Source of the DNA: Candidatus Pseudomonas phytovorans
Lineage (GTDB): Bacteria > Pseudomonadota > Gammaproteobacteria > Pseudomonadales > Pseudomonadaceae
Length of the DNA stretch: 64,000 nucleotides
NCBI GenBank assembly: GCA_029202525.1
Contig: CP119325.1
Span: 5,616,001 to 5,680,000, forward strand
Direction of reading: 5' to 3'
Shown: piece by piece, positions 44,724-55,784 of the stretch
Numbering within the stretch: position 1 is the stretch's first letter
Layout: every line of letters begins with the position of its first letter
Made by a program: the position numbers and the translations under genes
The notes under the pieces: generated by a model
Seen by the model: only the letters and a program-made list of their open reading frames with translations
Database searches by the model: none
Told to the model about the DNA's origin: nothing

Positions 44724-45929
44724 ATGTTTGAACTCGATTTTTACGGGACACTTGTCGCCGCCTCTTTAGTGCTGTTGCTCGGGCGCGGCCTGGTCGCACG
44801 CATTGGTTTCTTGCGCGCTTACAACATCCCGGAACCGGTTGCCGGCGGCCTGGTGGTAGCCTTGGCACTGCTGGCGTTGCGCAGTTTCGATGTGCATGTG
44901 CAGTTTGATACTTCGCTGCAAACCCCTTTGATGCTGGCCTTCTTCGCCACCATCGGTTTGAGCGCAGACTTTGCCAGCCTGAAAAAAGGCGGGCGCGTGG
45001 TGGCTGTGTTCCTGCTGGTGGTGACCGGTATGCTACTGGTGCAGAACGCCATGGGTATCGGCCTGGCCACGGTATTAGGGCTCGACCCGCTGATGGGCCT
45101 GCTGACCGGCTCGATTTCCCTGTCGGGCGGCCACGGCACGGGCGCTGCGTGGGGGGCAACCTTCACCGAGAAATTTGGCCTTGCCTCGGCGTCCGAGTTG
45201 GCGATGGCCTCTGCCACCTTCGGCCTGGTGCTGGGTGGCCTGATTGGCGGCCCGGTCGCCAAGCTGCTGATCAAGCGTGTGCAAACCCCTGAGCATGAAG
45301 AGCAAGGCCCACAGCTGCCCAAGGGTTTCGAGCAACCAGACAAAGAACGCCTGATTACATCGTTTTCTTTCGTCGAAACCCTGGCGCTGATTGCCGTCAG
45401 CCTGCTCGCAGGCTCGTTGCTTAACACGGTGCTTAAAGGCACTGCATTTGAACTGCCCACATTCGTCTGTGTGTTGTTCGTCGGCGTATTGCTGCGCAAC
45501 GGCCTCTCGGCATTCGGTTTTTATCATGTCTTCGAGCGGGAAGTTTCGGTACTGGGCAATGTCAGTTTGTCGCTGTTCCTGGCGATTGCCTTGATGTCGC
45601 TCAAGCTGTGGGACCTGGCAGCCCTGGCCTTACCGTTCTTTGTGTTGTTGGCCGCGCAAACGCTGGTGATGGCACTGTTTGCGATTTTCGTCACGTTCCG
45701 GGTCATGGGCCGCAACTATGATGCGGCAGTGCTGGCTGCCGGGCACTGTGGCTTCGGCCTGGGTGCGACGCCGACGGCGATAGCCAACATGCAAGCGGTG
45801 ACGCAGCGCTATGGCGCCTCGCACATCGCCTTCCTGGTGGTGCCGATGGTGGGGGCGTTCTTCATCGACATCATCAATGTCATCGTGATCAAACTGTACC
45901 TGGCATTGCCCATGTTTATAGTGGGTTAA
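44724..45929 (+). CDS. gltS: Sodium/glutamate symporter
   Basis: A 401-residue GltS-type permease with about ten transmembrane helices in two inverted halves. Conserved loops include NIPEPVAGGLV, SLSGGHGTGAAWG in the first re-entrant loop, and GHCGFGLGATPTAIANMQAV in the second. It imports glutamate with Na+. It follows gcsR on the same strand after 166 bases without other features. Confidence 0.92.
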   Translation: MFELDFYGTLVAASLVLLLGRGLVARIGFLRAYNIPEPVAGGLVVALALLALRSFDVHVQFDTSLQTPLMLAFFATIGLSADFASLKKGGRVVAVFLLVVTGMLLVQNAMGIGLATVLGLDPLMGLLTGSISLSGGHGTGAAWGATFTEKFGLASASELAMASATFGLVLGGLIGGPVAKLLIKRVQTPEHEEQGPQLPKGFEQPDKERLITSFSFVETLALIAVSLLAGSLLNTVLKGTAFELPTFVCVLFVGVLLRNGLSAFGFYHVFEREVSVLGNVSLSLFLAIALMSLKLWDLAALALPFFVLLAAQTLVMALFAIFVTFRVMGRNYDAAVLAAGHCGFGLGATPTAIANMQAVTQRYGASHIAFLVVPMVGAFFIDIINVIVIKLYLALPMFIVG

Positions 45930-45991
45930 GCCAGCCAGGCAAGATGCTGCACGTCCCGGGCCTGCCTGGCCCAGGACGCGCGCACTTTCTC

Positions 45992-46483
45992 TCAGGGACG
46001 AACCGCAGTCACTTCGATCTCAACGCGCCAGGCCGGGTGTGCCAAGCCTGCAATCTGGAACGCCGAGCGCGCAGGCAGAACCGGCTGCTTGGCGGCAGGG
46101 CCGAAGAACTGGGTATAGCCGGCCATGAAGCCGTCGAAATCCATCTTGCCGCCGTTCTCTGGGCCGCCTACCAGGAAGACTTGCATCTTCACCACATCTG
46201 TGAGGCCAAGACCCAGTTCTTTCAGTTGCTGCTGAATGTTTTCAAGCACATTGATGGTTTGTGCTTTGGTATCCCCATAGGCTGCCAGTGACTCCTTGGG
46301 GGCGTCGGGATGGATAACCGACGGAACGGAACCGCTCAGGTAAACGACCGTCTTGCCTGCAGGCACTTCTACCGCCGACGAGATCGGGAAACTGCCAGCA
46401 CCGTGGCGCACGATATCTTGTGCATGAACGCTGCCGGCGCCGGCCAATGCCAATGCAGCCAGGGTCTTGATAGCCACTTTCAT
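45992..46483 (-). CDS. Exported RidA-family protein
   Basis: A 163-residue RidA/YjgF protein, a family that hydrolyses reactive enamines and imines to ketones and ammonia. Unusually it has a Sec signal peptide (about 1-22, ending SVHAQ), so it should work in the periplasm. The family Arg in PARSAFQ and the terminal VEIEVTAV are kept, so deaminase activity is plausible. The start at 46483 follows AGGAGA. It lies 78 bases downstream of a Tat-exported FAD oxidase on the same strand, which could produce imines as substrate. Confidence 0.82.
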   Translation of the reverse strand: MKVAIKTLAALALAGAGSVHAQDIVRHGAGSFPISSAVEVPAGKTVVYLSGSVPSVIHPDAPKESLAAYGDTKAQTINVLENIQQQLKELGLGLTDVVKMQVFLVGGPENGGKMDFDGFMAGYTQFFGPAAKQPVLPARSAFQIAGLAHPAWRVEIEVTAVRP

Positions 46484-46561
46484 AATATTCTCCTGAAGAT
46501 TACCAAGCATGTGTACGCATCGGTGAGGCGCACACGGGTCATTCCATTGCGCTATGAGCAC

Positions 46562-47977
46562 TTAGAATCGATAAAGGCTAAAGGCTGTCGGGTCCAGCAC
46601 GGGCGCCTTTCCAAGCAGCAGGTCGGCCGACAACTCGGACGACACCGGGCTTTCCGTCATACCCCAACCGGTCGCGGTATTGATGACCAGGCCAGGGTAC
46701 TCCTTGACCTGCGAAATAATCGGGTTCTCATCCGGGGCGATGGCCATGGCACCGCTCCATTGGTCGATCAACTTCGCCTCGTTGAAGGCGGGGAACTCGA
46801 CCTTGAGTTTTTCCAGCGATGCATCCAGCTCTGGGATATCAGGGGCCGCCGTCATCAGCCGGTTTTTCTCGAAGGGCGAAACCTCGTCCAGCTTCCAGTG
46901 GGTTGGCTGAGTGAACGAGTCGATCAATTGCCGGTTCAGCGAGATATGCACCGGGAAGTCGGGAATCGCCAGCAGTGGCAGGTATTTATAGCCATACATG
47001 AACGACTCTTTGACCACCGGGGCAACCACGACGCGCGGCGAAGTCGCGTAGGTACCGTCGGCCTGCTCACGGAAGTAGATATTGCCGGGCAATGCAACGT
47101 TGCCACCGGGTGCACGCGGTGCCGCACTGATGATTTGCTGGGACTGATAAGCAGGCAAGGTAGGCACATCGACGCCCAGGTTCTGCATGAACAACCTGGA
47201 CCATGCGCCGCCGGCCACGATCACGCGGGCTGTCCTGATGGCACCCTTCTCGGTCACCACATCGGAGATCGCACCGGCCTGGGTTTCCAGGCCCCTTGCG
47301 GCGCAGTGGGTGTAGATCCGTACGCCGATTTTCTTGGCATACTCGGCCATGACATACGATGCGCGTTCGGCGTCCAGGCTGCCGGAGTCTTCCTCGAAGC
47401 CTGCAACCGTCCACTTCGATGATGCACCGCGCAGCCGCTGCTCAAGTTCATTGCCTTGAATGATGCGTGTCTTGAAGGGGATGTCCGAACCTGCTTCCCG
47501 GGTTTTGACATCGATCCACTTTCTGACGCCTTCCAGGTCTTCTTCATCGAAAGGCACTTCGACCCGGCCTTGTGTGCGATAGCTGGTATCTGCACCCACT
47601 TTGGCATTCATTTCACGCCAACGTTGCTTGGCAAGATGGTGCAACTGGAATGTCGCATCCGGCATCTTGTAGGTCATGACCTGACCATAGAACCTGCACG
47701 ACTGTTCGCCGGCAATCTCACCTTTTTCAACCACAACTACCGAGAGGCCACGCTCGACCAGGTTAATCGCCGTCATAAGCCCGAGAATACCAGCGCCAAC
47801 GACGACTACATCCGCCTGCTTGGGCAGCACGCCCTCGGTGCCTTCTACAAAACCAAACCGCGGTTTGCCCGGGATCAACCTGCCTTCGCGGGTCAGCAAG
47901 GGGGTCAGAATCCCCGCGCCAGCTGCAGCAGCCACGACGCCGCCGCCGATCAAAAACTTACGCCTCGTCATTCCCAT
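46562..47977 (-). CDS. Tat-exported FAD-dependent amine/amino-acid oxidoreductase
   Basis: A 471-residue DAO-superfamily flavoprotein. Residues 3-30 are a twin-arginine signal (TRRKFLIGGG then a hydrophobic Ala/Gly run), so the folded FAD enzyme is exported. The dinucleotide motif VVVVGAGILGLM (57-68) with Glu84 and the C-terminal TGWGMTESPVSSELSADLLLG are typical of glycine oxidase/D-amino-acid dehydrogenase relatives. The start at 47977 follows AGGAAAG. It is first in a two-gene unit with periplasmic RidA. The substrate cannot be told from the sequence; an amine or amino acid is likely because RidA handles imine products. Confidence 0.82.
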   Translation of the reverse strand: MGMTRRKFLIGGGVVAAAAGAGILTPLLTREGRLIPGKPRFGFVEGTEGVLPKQADVVVVGAGILGLMTAINLVERGLSVVVVEKGEIAGEQSCRFYGQVMTYKMPDATFQLHHLAKQRWREMNAKVGADTSYRTQGRVEVPFDEEDLEGVRKWIDVKTREAGSDIPFKTRIIQGNELEQRLRGASSKWTVAGFEEDSGSLDAERASYVMAEYAKKIGVRIYTHCAARGLETQAGAISDVVTEKGAIRTARVIVAGGAWSRLFMQNLGVDVPTLPAYQSQQIISAAPRAPGGNVALPGNIYFREQADGTYATSPRVVVAPVVKESFMYGYKYLPLLAIPDFPVHISLNRQLIDSFTQPTHWKLDEVSPFEKNRLMTAAPDIPELDASLEKLKVEFPAFNEAKLIDQWSGAMAIAPDENPIISQVKEYPGLVINTATGWGMTESPVSSELSADLLLGKAPVLDPTAFSLYRF

Positions 47978-48369
47978 GACACTTTCCTTTCCTGGTATCT
48001 GGTGTTGGCCGACAGCCCCCTGAACCAACTTTGCGGCCAGGCAGTCAGGCTGAGAGTTAAAAATTAAAGGGGGGCTATTTTGGTGACGCACCCGTACCGG
48101 AAAAATCGCTGAGGACAAATACTTAGTTCAGCCATTTGAAAACTATCACTCAGAGGACATAAATAGTTAATATAGCGACACCGTGTAGGCGCATGATGAA
48201 AGCTACTTCGGAACACGAGGTCGGAGTAGTTTCAGCGACGCAATGCGCTCAATGAGAAGCTCGTTACCTTATATTTATTGACTGCAATTCGCCGGTGCCA
48301 CCCGATTACTTCTAATCAAACTTCGGCAATTTTTATGAGAGGCCAATGACAGGCCCGTGCGGACAGCGA
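47978..48369. other. AT-rich intergenic stretch before the gcv control region
   Basis: This part of the 654-base gap between the FAD oxidase gene and gcvH is more AT-rich than the surrounding genes and has no convincing gene; the longest ATG frame seen near 48193 is only 20 codons. It should contain the promoter of the leftward FAD oxidase-RidA unit. Confidence 0.5.
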
Positions 48370-48406
48370 TGTATCGATTTGAATACACCGTACCGAAAAC
48401 AATACA
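48370..48406. promoter_or_regulatory. Two adjacent GcsR/TyrR-like boxes upstream of gcvH
   Basis: TGTATCG-ATTT-GAATACA (48370-48387) has TGTA-N10-TACA symmetry like a TyrR box. CGTACCG-AAAA-CAATACA (48389-48406), read on the minus strand, gives TGTATTG-N4-CGGTACG, close to the P. aeruginosa GcsR consensus TGTAACG-N4-CGTTCCG as I recall it. The centres are 19 bases apart. Confidence 0.5.
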
Positions 48407-48469
48407 CACCCATTCGAGAGCGCCTGCGCAAGGGTTTGATCCCCAAACGGTTTTTCATTCCTGATCATC

Positions 48470-48487
48470 TGTAGCGTTTTCGTTCCA
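48470..48487 (+). promoter_or_regulatory. GcsR-like box proximal to the gcvH promoter
   Basis: TGTAGCG-TTTT-CGTTCCA differs from TGTAACG-N4-CGTTCCG at only two of 14 fixed positions. It lies about 64 bases upstream of the -24 element, a normal distance for a sigma-54 activator. Confidence 0.65.
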
Positions 48488-48512
48488 TAAAAATGAATGA
48501 GCGACCACCTAA

Positions 48513-48525
48513 AATCAATAAGTCA
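48513..48525 (+). promoter_or_regulatory. IHF-like site in the gcvH promoter
   Basis: AATCAA-TAAG-TCA matches WATCAA-N4-TTR with one mismatch. It is placed between the activator box and the -24/-12 promoter, where IHF bending normally assists sigma-54 activation. Confidence 0.35.
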
Positions 48526-48550
48526 CTGTTTTATATGCATATTTTGTGAT

Positions 48551-48565
48551 TGGCCGCATTTTTGC
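48551..48565 (+). promoter_or_regulatory. Sigma-54 promoter of gcvHP-sdaA-gcvT
   Basis: TGGC-CGCATTT-TTGC has the invariant -24 GG and -12 GC dinucleotides at the exact sigma-54 spacing (TGGC-N7-TTGC), 66 bases upstream of the gcvH ATG. It pairs logically with the GAFTGA-containing regulator at 43049-44557. Confidence 0.72.
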
Positions 48566-48631
48566 TAATGGATTCCCAACCCAAGAGCGCGGCACCACCG
48601 CGCCCAGCGCCCTGCTTCCCGAGGAATCCCC

Positions 48632-49015
48632 ATGAGCGAGTTGCGTTTCACTGAAGATCACGAATGGCTGCGCGTCGAAGCCGACGGCAGCGTCACCGTG
48701 GGCATCACCGCCTTCGCCCAGAACGCTTTGGGCGATGTGGTTTTCGTGCAACTGCCCGAGCTGCAGCAGTATGAGAAAGGCAGCGAAGCGTCTACCGTCG
48801 AGTCGGTGAAGGCCGCCAGCGGCGTGTACATGCCGCTGACCGGTGAAGTGGTCGAGGTCAATGCCCAGCTCGAAGACAGCCCGGAACTGGTCAACGAAGA
48901 CCCGCTGGGCGATGGCTGGTTCTTCCGCTTCAAACCCGCCGATATGAACGAAGTCACCGCCCTGCTCGACCAGGACGCCTACGACCGCCTGATCAAAGCC
49001 AACGACGACGCCTGA
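48632..49015 (+). CDS. gcvH: Glycine cleavage system H protein
   Basis: GcvH is the lipoylated shuttle that carries the aminomethyl group from GcvP to GcvT. The 127-residue product has the lipoyl-accepting Lys60 in ESVKAASGVYMPLTGEVVEVN. GAGGAAT precedes the ATG. It is the first gene of gcvH-gcvP-sdaA-gcvT, 11 bases ahead of gcvP. Confidence 0.97.
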   Translation: MSELRFTEDHEWLRVEADGSVTVGITAFAQNALGDVVFVQLPELQQYEKGSEASTVESVKAASGVYMPLTGEVVEVNAQLEDSPELVNEDPLGDGWFFRFKPADMNEVTALLDQDAYDRLIKANDDA

Positions 49016-49026
49016 GGAACTCCGCC

Positions 49027-51882
<2,856 letters not shown>

Positions 51883-51920
51883 TAGCCCTAAGGCTCGCCA
51901 CCTGACCTGAGGTGTGAACC

Positions 51921-51997
51921 TCTGTGGGAGCGGGCATGCCCGCGAATGCGATGGTGGCTTCACCGACGCATTCGCGGGCATGCCCGCTCCCACAGGG
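51921..51997. repeat. Inverted REP pair between gcvP and sdaA
   Basis: A perfect 28-base inverted repeat (51923-51950 against 51967-51994) with core gcgggcatgcccgc and a 16-base loop. It lies inside the operon and would form a strong mRNA hairpin after gcvP. Confidence 0.85.
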
Positions 51998-52035
51998 TTC
52001 ACCATCCGCCCAATATTCCTGGCTGGAGGTCCACC

Positions 52036-53412
52036 ATGTCACTGAGCGTCTTCGACCTGTTCAAGATCGGCATCGGCCCCTCCAGCTCTCACACAGTCGG
52101 CCCGATGCGCGCTGCTGCGCGTTTTGCCGAAGGGCTACGGCGTGACGGCCTGCTGCCCCGCACCGCCAGCGTCAAGGCCGAGCTCTACGGCTCGCTGGGT
52201 GCCACTGGCAAGGGCCACGGCAGTGACAAGGCCGTGCTCCTGGGCTTTGAAGGCGAGCACCCCGACACCGTCGACACCGACAGCATCCCCGCCCGCCTGC
52301 AGGCCATCCGCGACAGCGGTCGCCTCAACCTGCTGGGGGAGCACAGCATCGCCTTCATCGAAAAGCAGCACCTGGCGATGATCCGCAAACCGCTGGACTA
52401 CCACCCCAACGGCATGATTTTCCGCGCCTTCGACGACGCCGGCCTGCAAATCCGCAGCCGCGAGTACTACTCGGTGGGCGGTGGTTTTGTGGTTGACGAA
52501 GATGCCGCCGGCCACGACCGCATCGTCGAGGACAGCACCGTGCTGGCCTACCCGTTCAAGACCGCCAAGCAACTGCTTGGCCATTGCACCGCGCAGAACC
52601 TGTCGGTAAGCCAGGTGATGCTGGCCAACGAGGCTGCCTGGCGCCCGGAGGCACAAACCCGCGCCGGGCTACTGCACATCTGGCAGGTGATGCAGGATTG
52701 CGTCGAAGCTGGCTGCCAGCACGAAGGCATCCTGCCGGGTGGGCTGAAGGTCAAGCGCAGGGCGCCGGCACTTTACCGCCAGCTGAGTCGCCACCCGGAG
52801 GCAAGCTTGCGCGATGCCCTTTCGGTACTCGACTGGGTCAACCTCTACGCCTTGGCGGTGAACGAAGAAAACGCCTACGGCGGGCGCGTTGTCACTGCGC
52901 CCACCAACGGCGCGGCAGGCATCGTCCCGGCGGTGCTGCACTACTACATGCGCTTCGTGCCAGGTGCCAGCGAGGACGGGGTGGTGCGTTTTCTGCTCAC
53001 CGCTGCGGCAATCGGCATCCTGTACAAGGAAAACGCCTCCATCTCCGGCGCCGAAGTGGGCTGCCAGGGCGAGGTTGGCGTGGCTTGCTCGATGGCCGCT
53101 GGGGCGCTATGCGAAGTGATGGGCGGTAGCGTTCAGCAGGTGGAAAACGCCGCTGAAATCGGCATGGAACACAACCTGGGCCTCACCTGCGACCCGATCG
53201 GCGGGCTGGTCCAGGTGCCCTGCATCGAGCGCAATGCCATGGGCTCGGTGAAGGCCATCAACGCGGTGCGCATGGCATTGCGCGGCGACGGGCAGCACTT
53301 CGTGTCGCTCGACAAGGTCATCCGTACCATGCGCCAGACCGGCGCCGACATGAAAAGCAAATACAAAGAGACCGCCCGCGGCGGCCTGGCCGTCAACATC
53401 ATCGAATGTTGA
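52036..53412 (+). CDS. sdaA: L-serine dehydratase
   Basis: SdaA deaminates L-serine to pyruvate and ammonia with a [4Fe-4S] cluster. The 458-residue single-chain type has SVFDLFKIGIGPSSSHTVGPM at the N-terminus and the cluster Cys residues near ALCEVMGG, LTCDPIGGLVQVPCIERN. The start at 52036 follows GGAGGT; an upstream start at 51946 lies within the REP hairpin. In this operon it removes the serine formed from glycine and methylene-THF. Confidence 0.96.
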   Translation: MSLSVFDLFKIGIGPSSSHTVGPMRAAARFAEGLRRDGLLPRTASVKAELYGSLGATGKGHGSDKAVLLGFEGEHPDTVDTDSIPARLQAIRDSGRLNLLGEHSIAFIEKQHLAMIRKPLDYHPNGMIFRAFDDAGLQIRSREYYSVGGGFVVDEDAAGHDRIVEDSTVLAYPFKTAKQLLGHCTAQNLSVSQVMLANEAAWRPEAQTRAGLLHIWQVMQDCVEAGCQHEGILPGGLKVKRRAPALYRQLSRHPEASLRDALSVLDWVNLYALAVNEENAYGGRVVTAPTNGAAGIVPAVLHYYMRFVPGASEDGVVRFLLTAAAIGILYKENASISGAEVGCQGEVGVACSMAAGALCEVMGGSVQQVENAAEIGMEHNLGLTCDPIGGLVQVPCIERNAMGSVKAINAVRMALRGDGQHFVSLDKVIRTMRQTGADMKSKYKETARGGLAVNIIEC

Positions 53413-53439
53413 CCCGACAACAACAGCAAGGAGTCACCG

Positions 53440-54561
53440 ATGTCCGAAACACTGCTCAAGACCCCACTGCACGCCCTGCACCTGGAACTGGGTGCACGCA
53501 TGGTGCCGTTCGCCGGCTACGACATGCCGGTGCAGTACCCGCTGGGCGTGCTCAAGGAACACCTGCACACCCGCGAGCAGGCCGGCCTGTTCGATGTCTC
53601 GCACATGGGCCAGATCATCCTGCGCGGCGCCGAAGCCGCCAAGGCCCTGGAAAGCCTGGTGCCGGTGGATATCATCGACCTGCCGGTGGGTATGCAGCGC
53701 TATGCCATGTTCACCAATGAGCAAGGTGGCATCCTCGACGACCTGATGGTCGCCAACCTGGGCGACGACACCCTGTTTCTGGTGGTCAACGCGGGCTGCA
53801 AGAACCAGGACCTGGCCCACCTGCAGAAGCACATCGGCGACCGTTGCAATGTGCAGCCGCTGTTCGAGGAGCGTGCCCTGCTCGCCCTGCAAGGCCCGGC
53901 GGCAGTCAAGGTGCTGGAGCGCCTGGCGCCGGAAGTCGCCGGCATGACATTCATGCAGTTCCGACCGGTCAAACTGCTGGGTGAAGACTGCTTCGTCAGC
54001 CGCTCGGGCTACACCGGCGAAGACGGCTATGAAATTTCGGTACCTGCCAACGCTGCCGAAGCCCTGGCCCGTCGCTTGTTGGCCGAGCCGGAAGTACAGC
54101 CGATCGGCCTGGGGGCACGCGACTCGCTGCGCCTGGAAGCAGGCCTGTGCCTGTATGGCCACGACATGAACAGCGAAACCACACCGATCGAAGCCAGCCT
54201 GCTGTGGGCGATTTCCAAGGTGCGCCGCGCAGACGGTGCACGTGCTGCCGGCTTCCCGGGCGCCGAGGCGATCTTCGCTCACCAGCGCGACGGCGTCGCA
54301 CGCAAACGTGTCGGCCTGTTGCCGCAAGAGCGCACGCCAGTACGCGAGGGCGCGGATATTGTCGATGCCAACGATAAACCGGTAGGCAAAGTGTGCAGCG
54401 GCGGCTTTGGCCCGACACTCGGCGCACCTGTCGCAATGGGTTATATCGATAGTGAACATGCCGCAATCGACACGGCACTGTTTGCCGTAGTCCGTGGCAA
54501 GAAGGTTGCCTTGAAAGTCAGCAAAATGCCTTTCGTGGCGCAACGTTACTACCGTGGTTGA
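53440..54561 (+). CDS. gcvT: Aminomethyltransferase, T protein of glycine cleavage
   Basis: GcvT releases ammonia from the aminomethyl-lipoyl-H protein and forms 5,10-methylene-tetrahydrofolate. The 373-residue protein shows LGARMVPFAGYDMPVQY, FDVSHMGQI, the folate-site YTGEDGYEISV and LRLEAGLCLYGHDM. It ends the operon 27 bases after sdaA with AAGGAG upstream. No glyA lies in the cluster. Confidence 0.96.
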   Translation: MSETLLKTPLHALHLELGARMVPFAGYDMPVQYPLGVLKEHLHTREQAGLFDVSHMGQIILRGAEAAKALESLVPVDIIDLPVGMQRYAMFTNEQGGILDDLMVANLGDDTLFLVVNAGCKNQDLAHLQKHIGDRCNVQPLFEERALLALQGPAAVKVLERLAPEVAGMTFMQFRPVKLLGEDCFVSRSGYTGEDGYEISVPANAAEALARRLLAEPEVQPIGLGARDSLRLEAGLCLYGHDMNSETTPIEASLLWAISKVRRADGARAAGFPGAEAIFAHQRDGVARKRVGLLPQERTPVREGADIVDANDKPVGKVCSGGFGPTLGAPVAMGYIDSEHAAIDTALFAVVRGKKVALKVSKMPFVAQRYYRG

Positions 54562-54628
54562 AACACCTTTGTGAAGGTTTACGGGCAGGGTTCCATATTC
54601 GTTTTCGAACCTGCCCAATAACTTTTGA

Positions 54629-54654
54629 GCATGGCGCCAGGCCAGGCGCCATGC
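54629..54654 (+). terminator. Hairpin downstream of gcvT
   Basis: gcatggcgcc and ggcgccatgc form a perfect 10-bp stem with a 6-base loop, 68 bases after the gcvT stop. Only a weak T-stretch (cgtttcc) follows, so termination is likely but may be partial. Confidence 0.5.
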
Positions 54655-54920
54655 CGTTTCCGACAAACCGGTCGGTTATCGGCAAACGGCTATTTTTCCA
54701 TACGACCGAGGGCTTGTTTTTCGCTCGGGAGTTGGCGTAGAGTCACTGCACTGTGTTTGCATGGGTCGCAACAGTTCGTGACCTGGGCCAGTAGCCGAAG
54801 TTCGCTACAACCCGTTCGACGTCTCTTACTTTCCTGCAACCCCAGCCCAGTAATCTTTCGCTTACAGATAAGTGCGAGAGTAACTGTCATCACAATTCAA
54901 GCTTCGTAGGAAATAAGACA
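54655..54920 (+). promoter_or_regulatory. Promoter and probable long 5' leader of the cold-shock gene
   Basis: There is no coding frame in this stretch between the gcvT hairpin and the csp gene. Its composition is more AT-rich than the flanks. Cold-shock mRNAs often carry long structured leaders; the promoter position was not resolvable by eye. Confidence 0.4.
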
Positions 54921-55133
54921 ATGGCTGAGCGTCAGAGCGGTACCGTCAAGTGGTTTAACGACGAAAAAGGTTACGGTTTCATCACTCCAGAAAGCGGTCC
55001 GGATCTGTTCGTACACTTCCGCGCTATTCAAGGTAACGGTTTCAAGAGCCTGAAAGAAGGCCAGAAAGTGACCTTCGTTGCCGTGCAAGGCCAAAAAGGC
55101 CAGCAGGCTGACGAAGTCCAAGTCGCCGAATAA
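54921..55133 (+). CDS. CspA-family cold-shock protein
   Basis: A 70-residue single-domain nucleic-acid chaperone that binds single-stranded RNA/DNA. RNP1 is KGYGFI (16-21) and RNP2 LFVHF (29-33), with the conserved GTVKWFN start. It is a stand-alone gene with a strong terminator immediately after. Which csp paralogue it is, and whether it is cold-induced, cannot be told here. Confidence 0.95.
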   Translation: MAERQSGTVKWFNDEKGYGFITPESGPDLFVHFRAIQGNGFKSLKEGQKVTFVAVQGQKGQQADEVQVAE

Positions 55134-55138
55134 TCCGT

Positions 55139-55178
55139 AAAAAAAGCCCCTGCGTTGACGCGCAGGGGCTTTTTTTTG
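55139..55178 (+). terminator. Intrinsic terminator of the csp gene
   Basis: A stem agcccctgcg/cgcaggggct flanked by A-run and a T8 tract begins six bases after the csp stop; a textbook Rho-independent terminator. Confidence 0.95.
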
Positions 55179-55225
55179 CGTGCAATTCCATAAAATGGGC
55201 CTTTGCCATCTGGAGCTGCCCCGCA

Positions 55226-55714
55226 ATGCCCACGCCCCACCTCCTCCCGCAGGGTGATTTCCCCCCCGTTGGCCTTGGCCGGCGTTTGGCGGCAATGTTT
55301 TACGACTTCCTGTTGTGCACGGCGTTGCTGATCGTGACCGCCGGTGCCTACAAGCTGATCCAGATGGCGTTTATCGGCGAGGCGCGCATGCGCGAGCTGA
55401 CCGAAGCCGGTGCACTGGATGGCGACCCGCTGCTGTCCACGGTACTACTGTTTGCCGTGTTCGGCTTCTTTGCCAAGTTCTGGACCCACGGCGGGCAGAC
55501 GCTGGGTATGCAGGTGTGGGGCGTGCGGGTGCAGAACGCCGACGGCACCGCCATCAGCCTGTGGCAGGCACTATTGCGCTTCGTGGTGTCGATTGCCTCG
55601 TGGCTGTGCCTGGGGCTGGGCTTTTTCTGGGCGCTGATCGACAAGCGCAAGCGTGGATGGCATGACATCTACTCGGAAAGCCAGCTGGTGCGGGTGCCGA
55701 AGCAGAAGAAATAG
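55226..55714 (+). CDS. RDD-family inner-membrane protein
   Basis: A 162-residue membrane protein with the RDD signature: GLGRRLAAMFYDFLLCTALL in helix 1, TLGMQVWGVRVQNADG, and DKRKRGWHDIYSESQLV after the last helix. About three to four hydrophobic helices are present. Some RDD proteins act as cation/proton antiporters, but the role here is unknown. It ends at a bidirectional terminator facing lptG. Confidence 0.85.
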   Translation: MPTPHLLPQGDFPPVGLGRRLAAMFYDFLLCTALLIVTAGAYKLIQMAFIGEARMRELTEAGALDGDPLLSTVLLFAVFGFFAKFWTHGGQTLGMQVWGVRVQNADGTAISLWQALLRFVVSIASWLCLGLGFFWALIDKRKRGWHDIYSESQLVRVPKQKK

Positions 55715-55740
55715 TCCAAGAGCACAGGCCCACACCCATG

Positions 55741-55769
55741 AAAAAGCCGACCCTGAGGTCGGCTTTTTT
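55741..55769. terminator. Bidirectional terminator between the RDD gene and lptG
   Basis: aaaaagccgacc and ggtcggctttttt form a 12-bp stem with loop ctga and a T-run on both strands, placed between convergent genes. Confidence 0.93.
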
Positions 55770-55784
55770 GTGCAACTCAGGCCA

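Noticed and set aside
48193..48255. A 20-codon ORF in the gap upstream of gcvH
   Set aside because: No ribosome site, no recognisable sequence, and short frames are expected by chance in AT-richer DNA.
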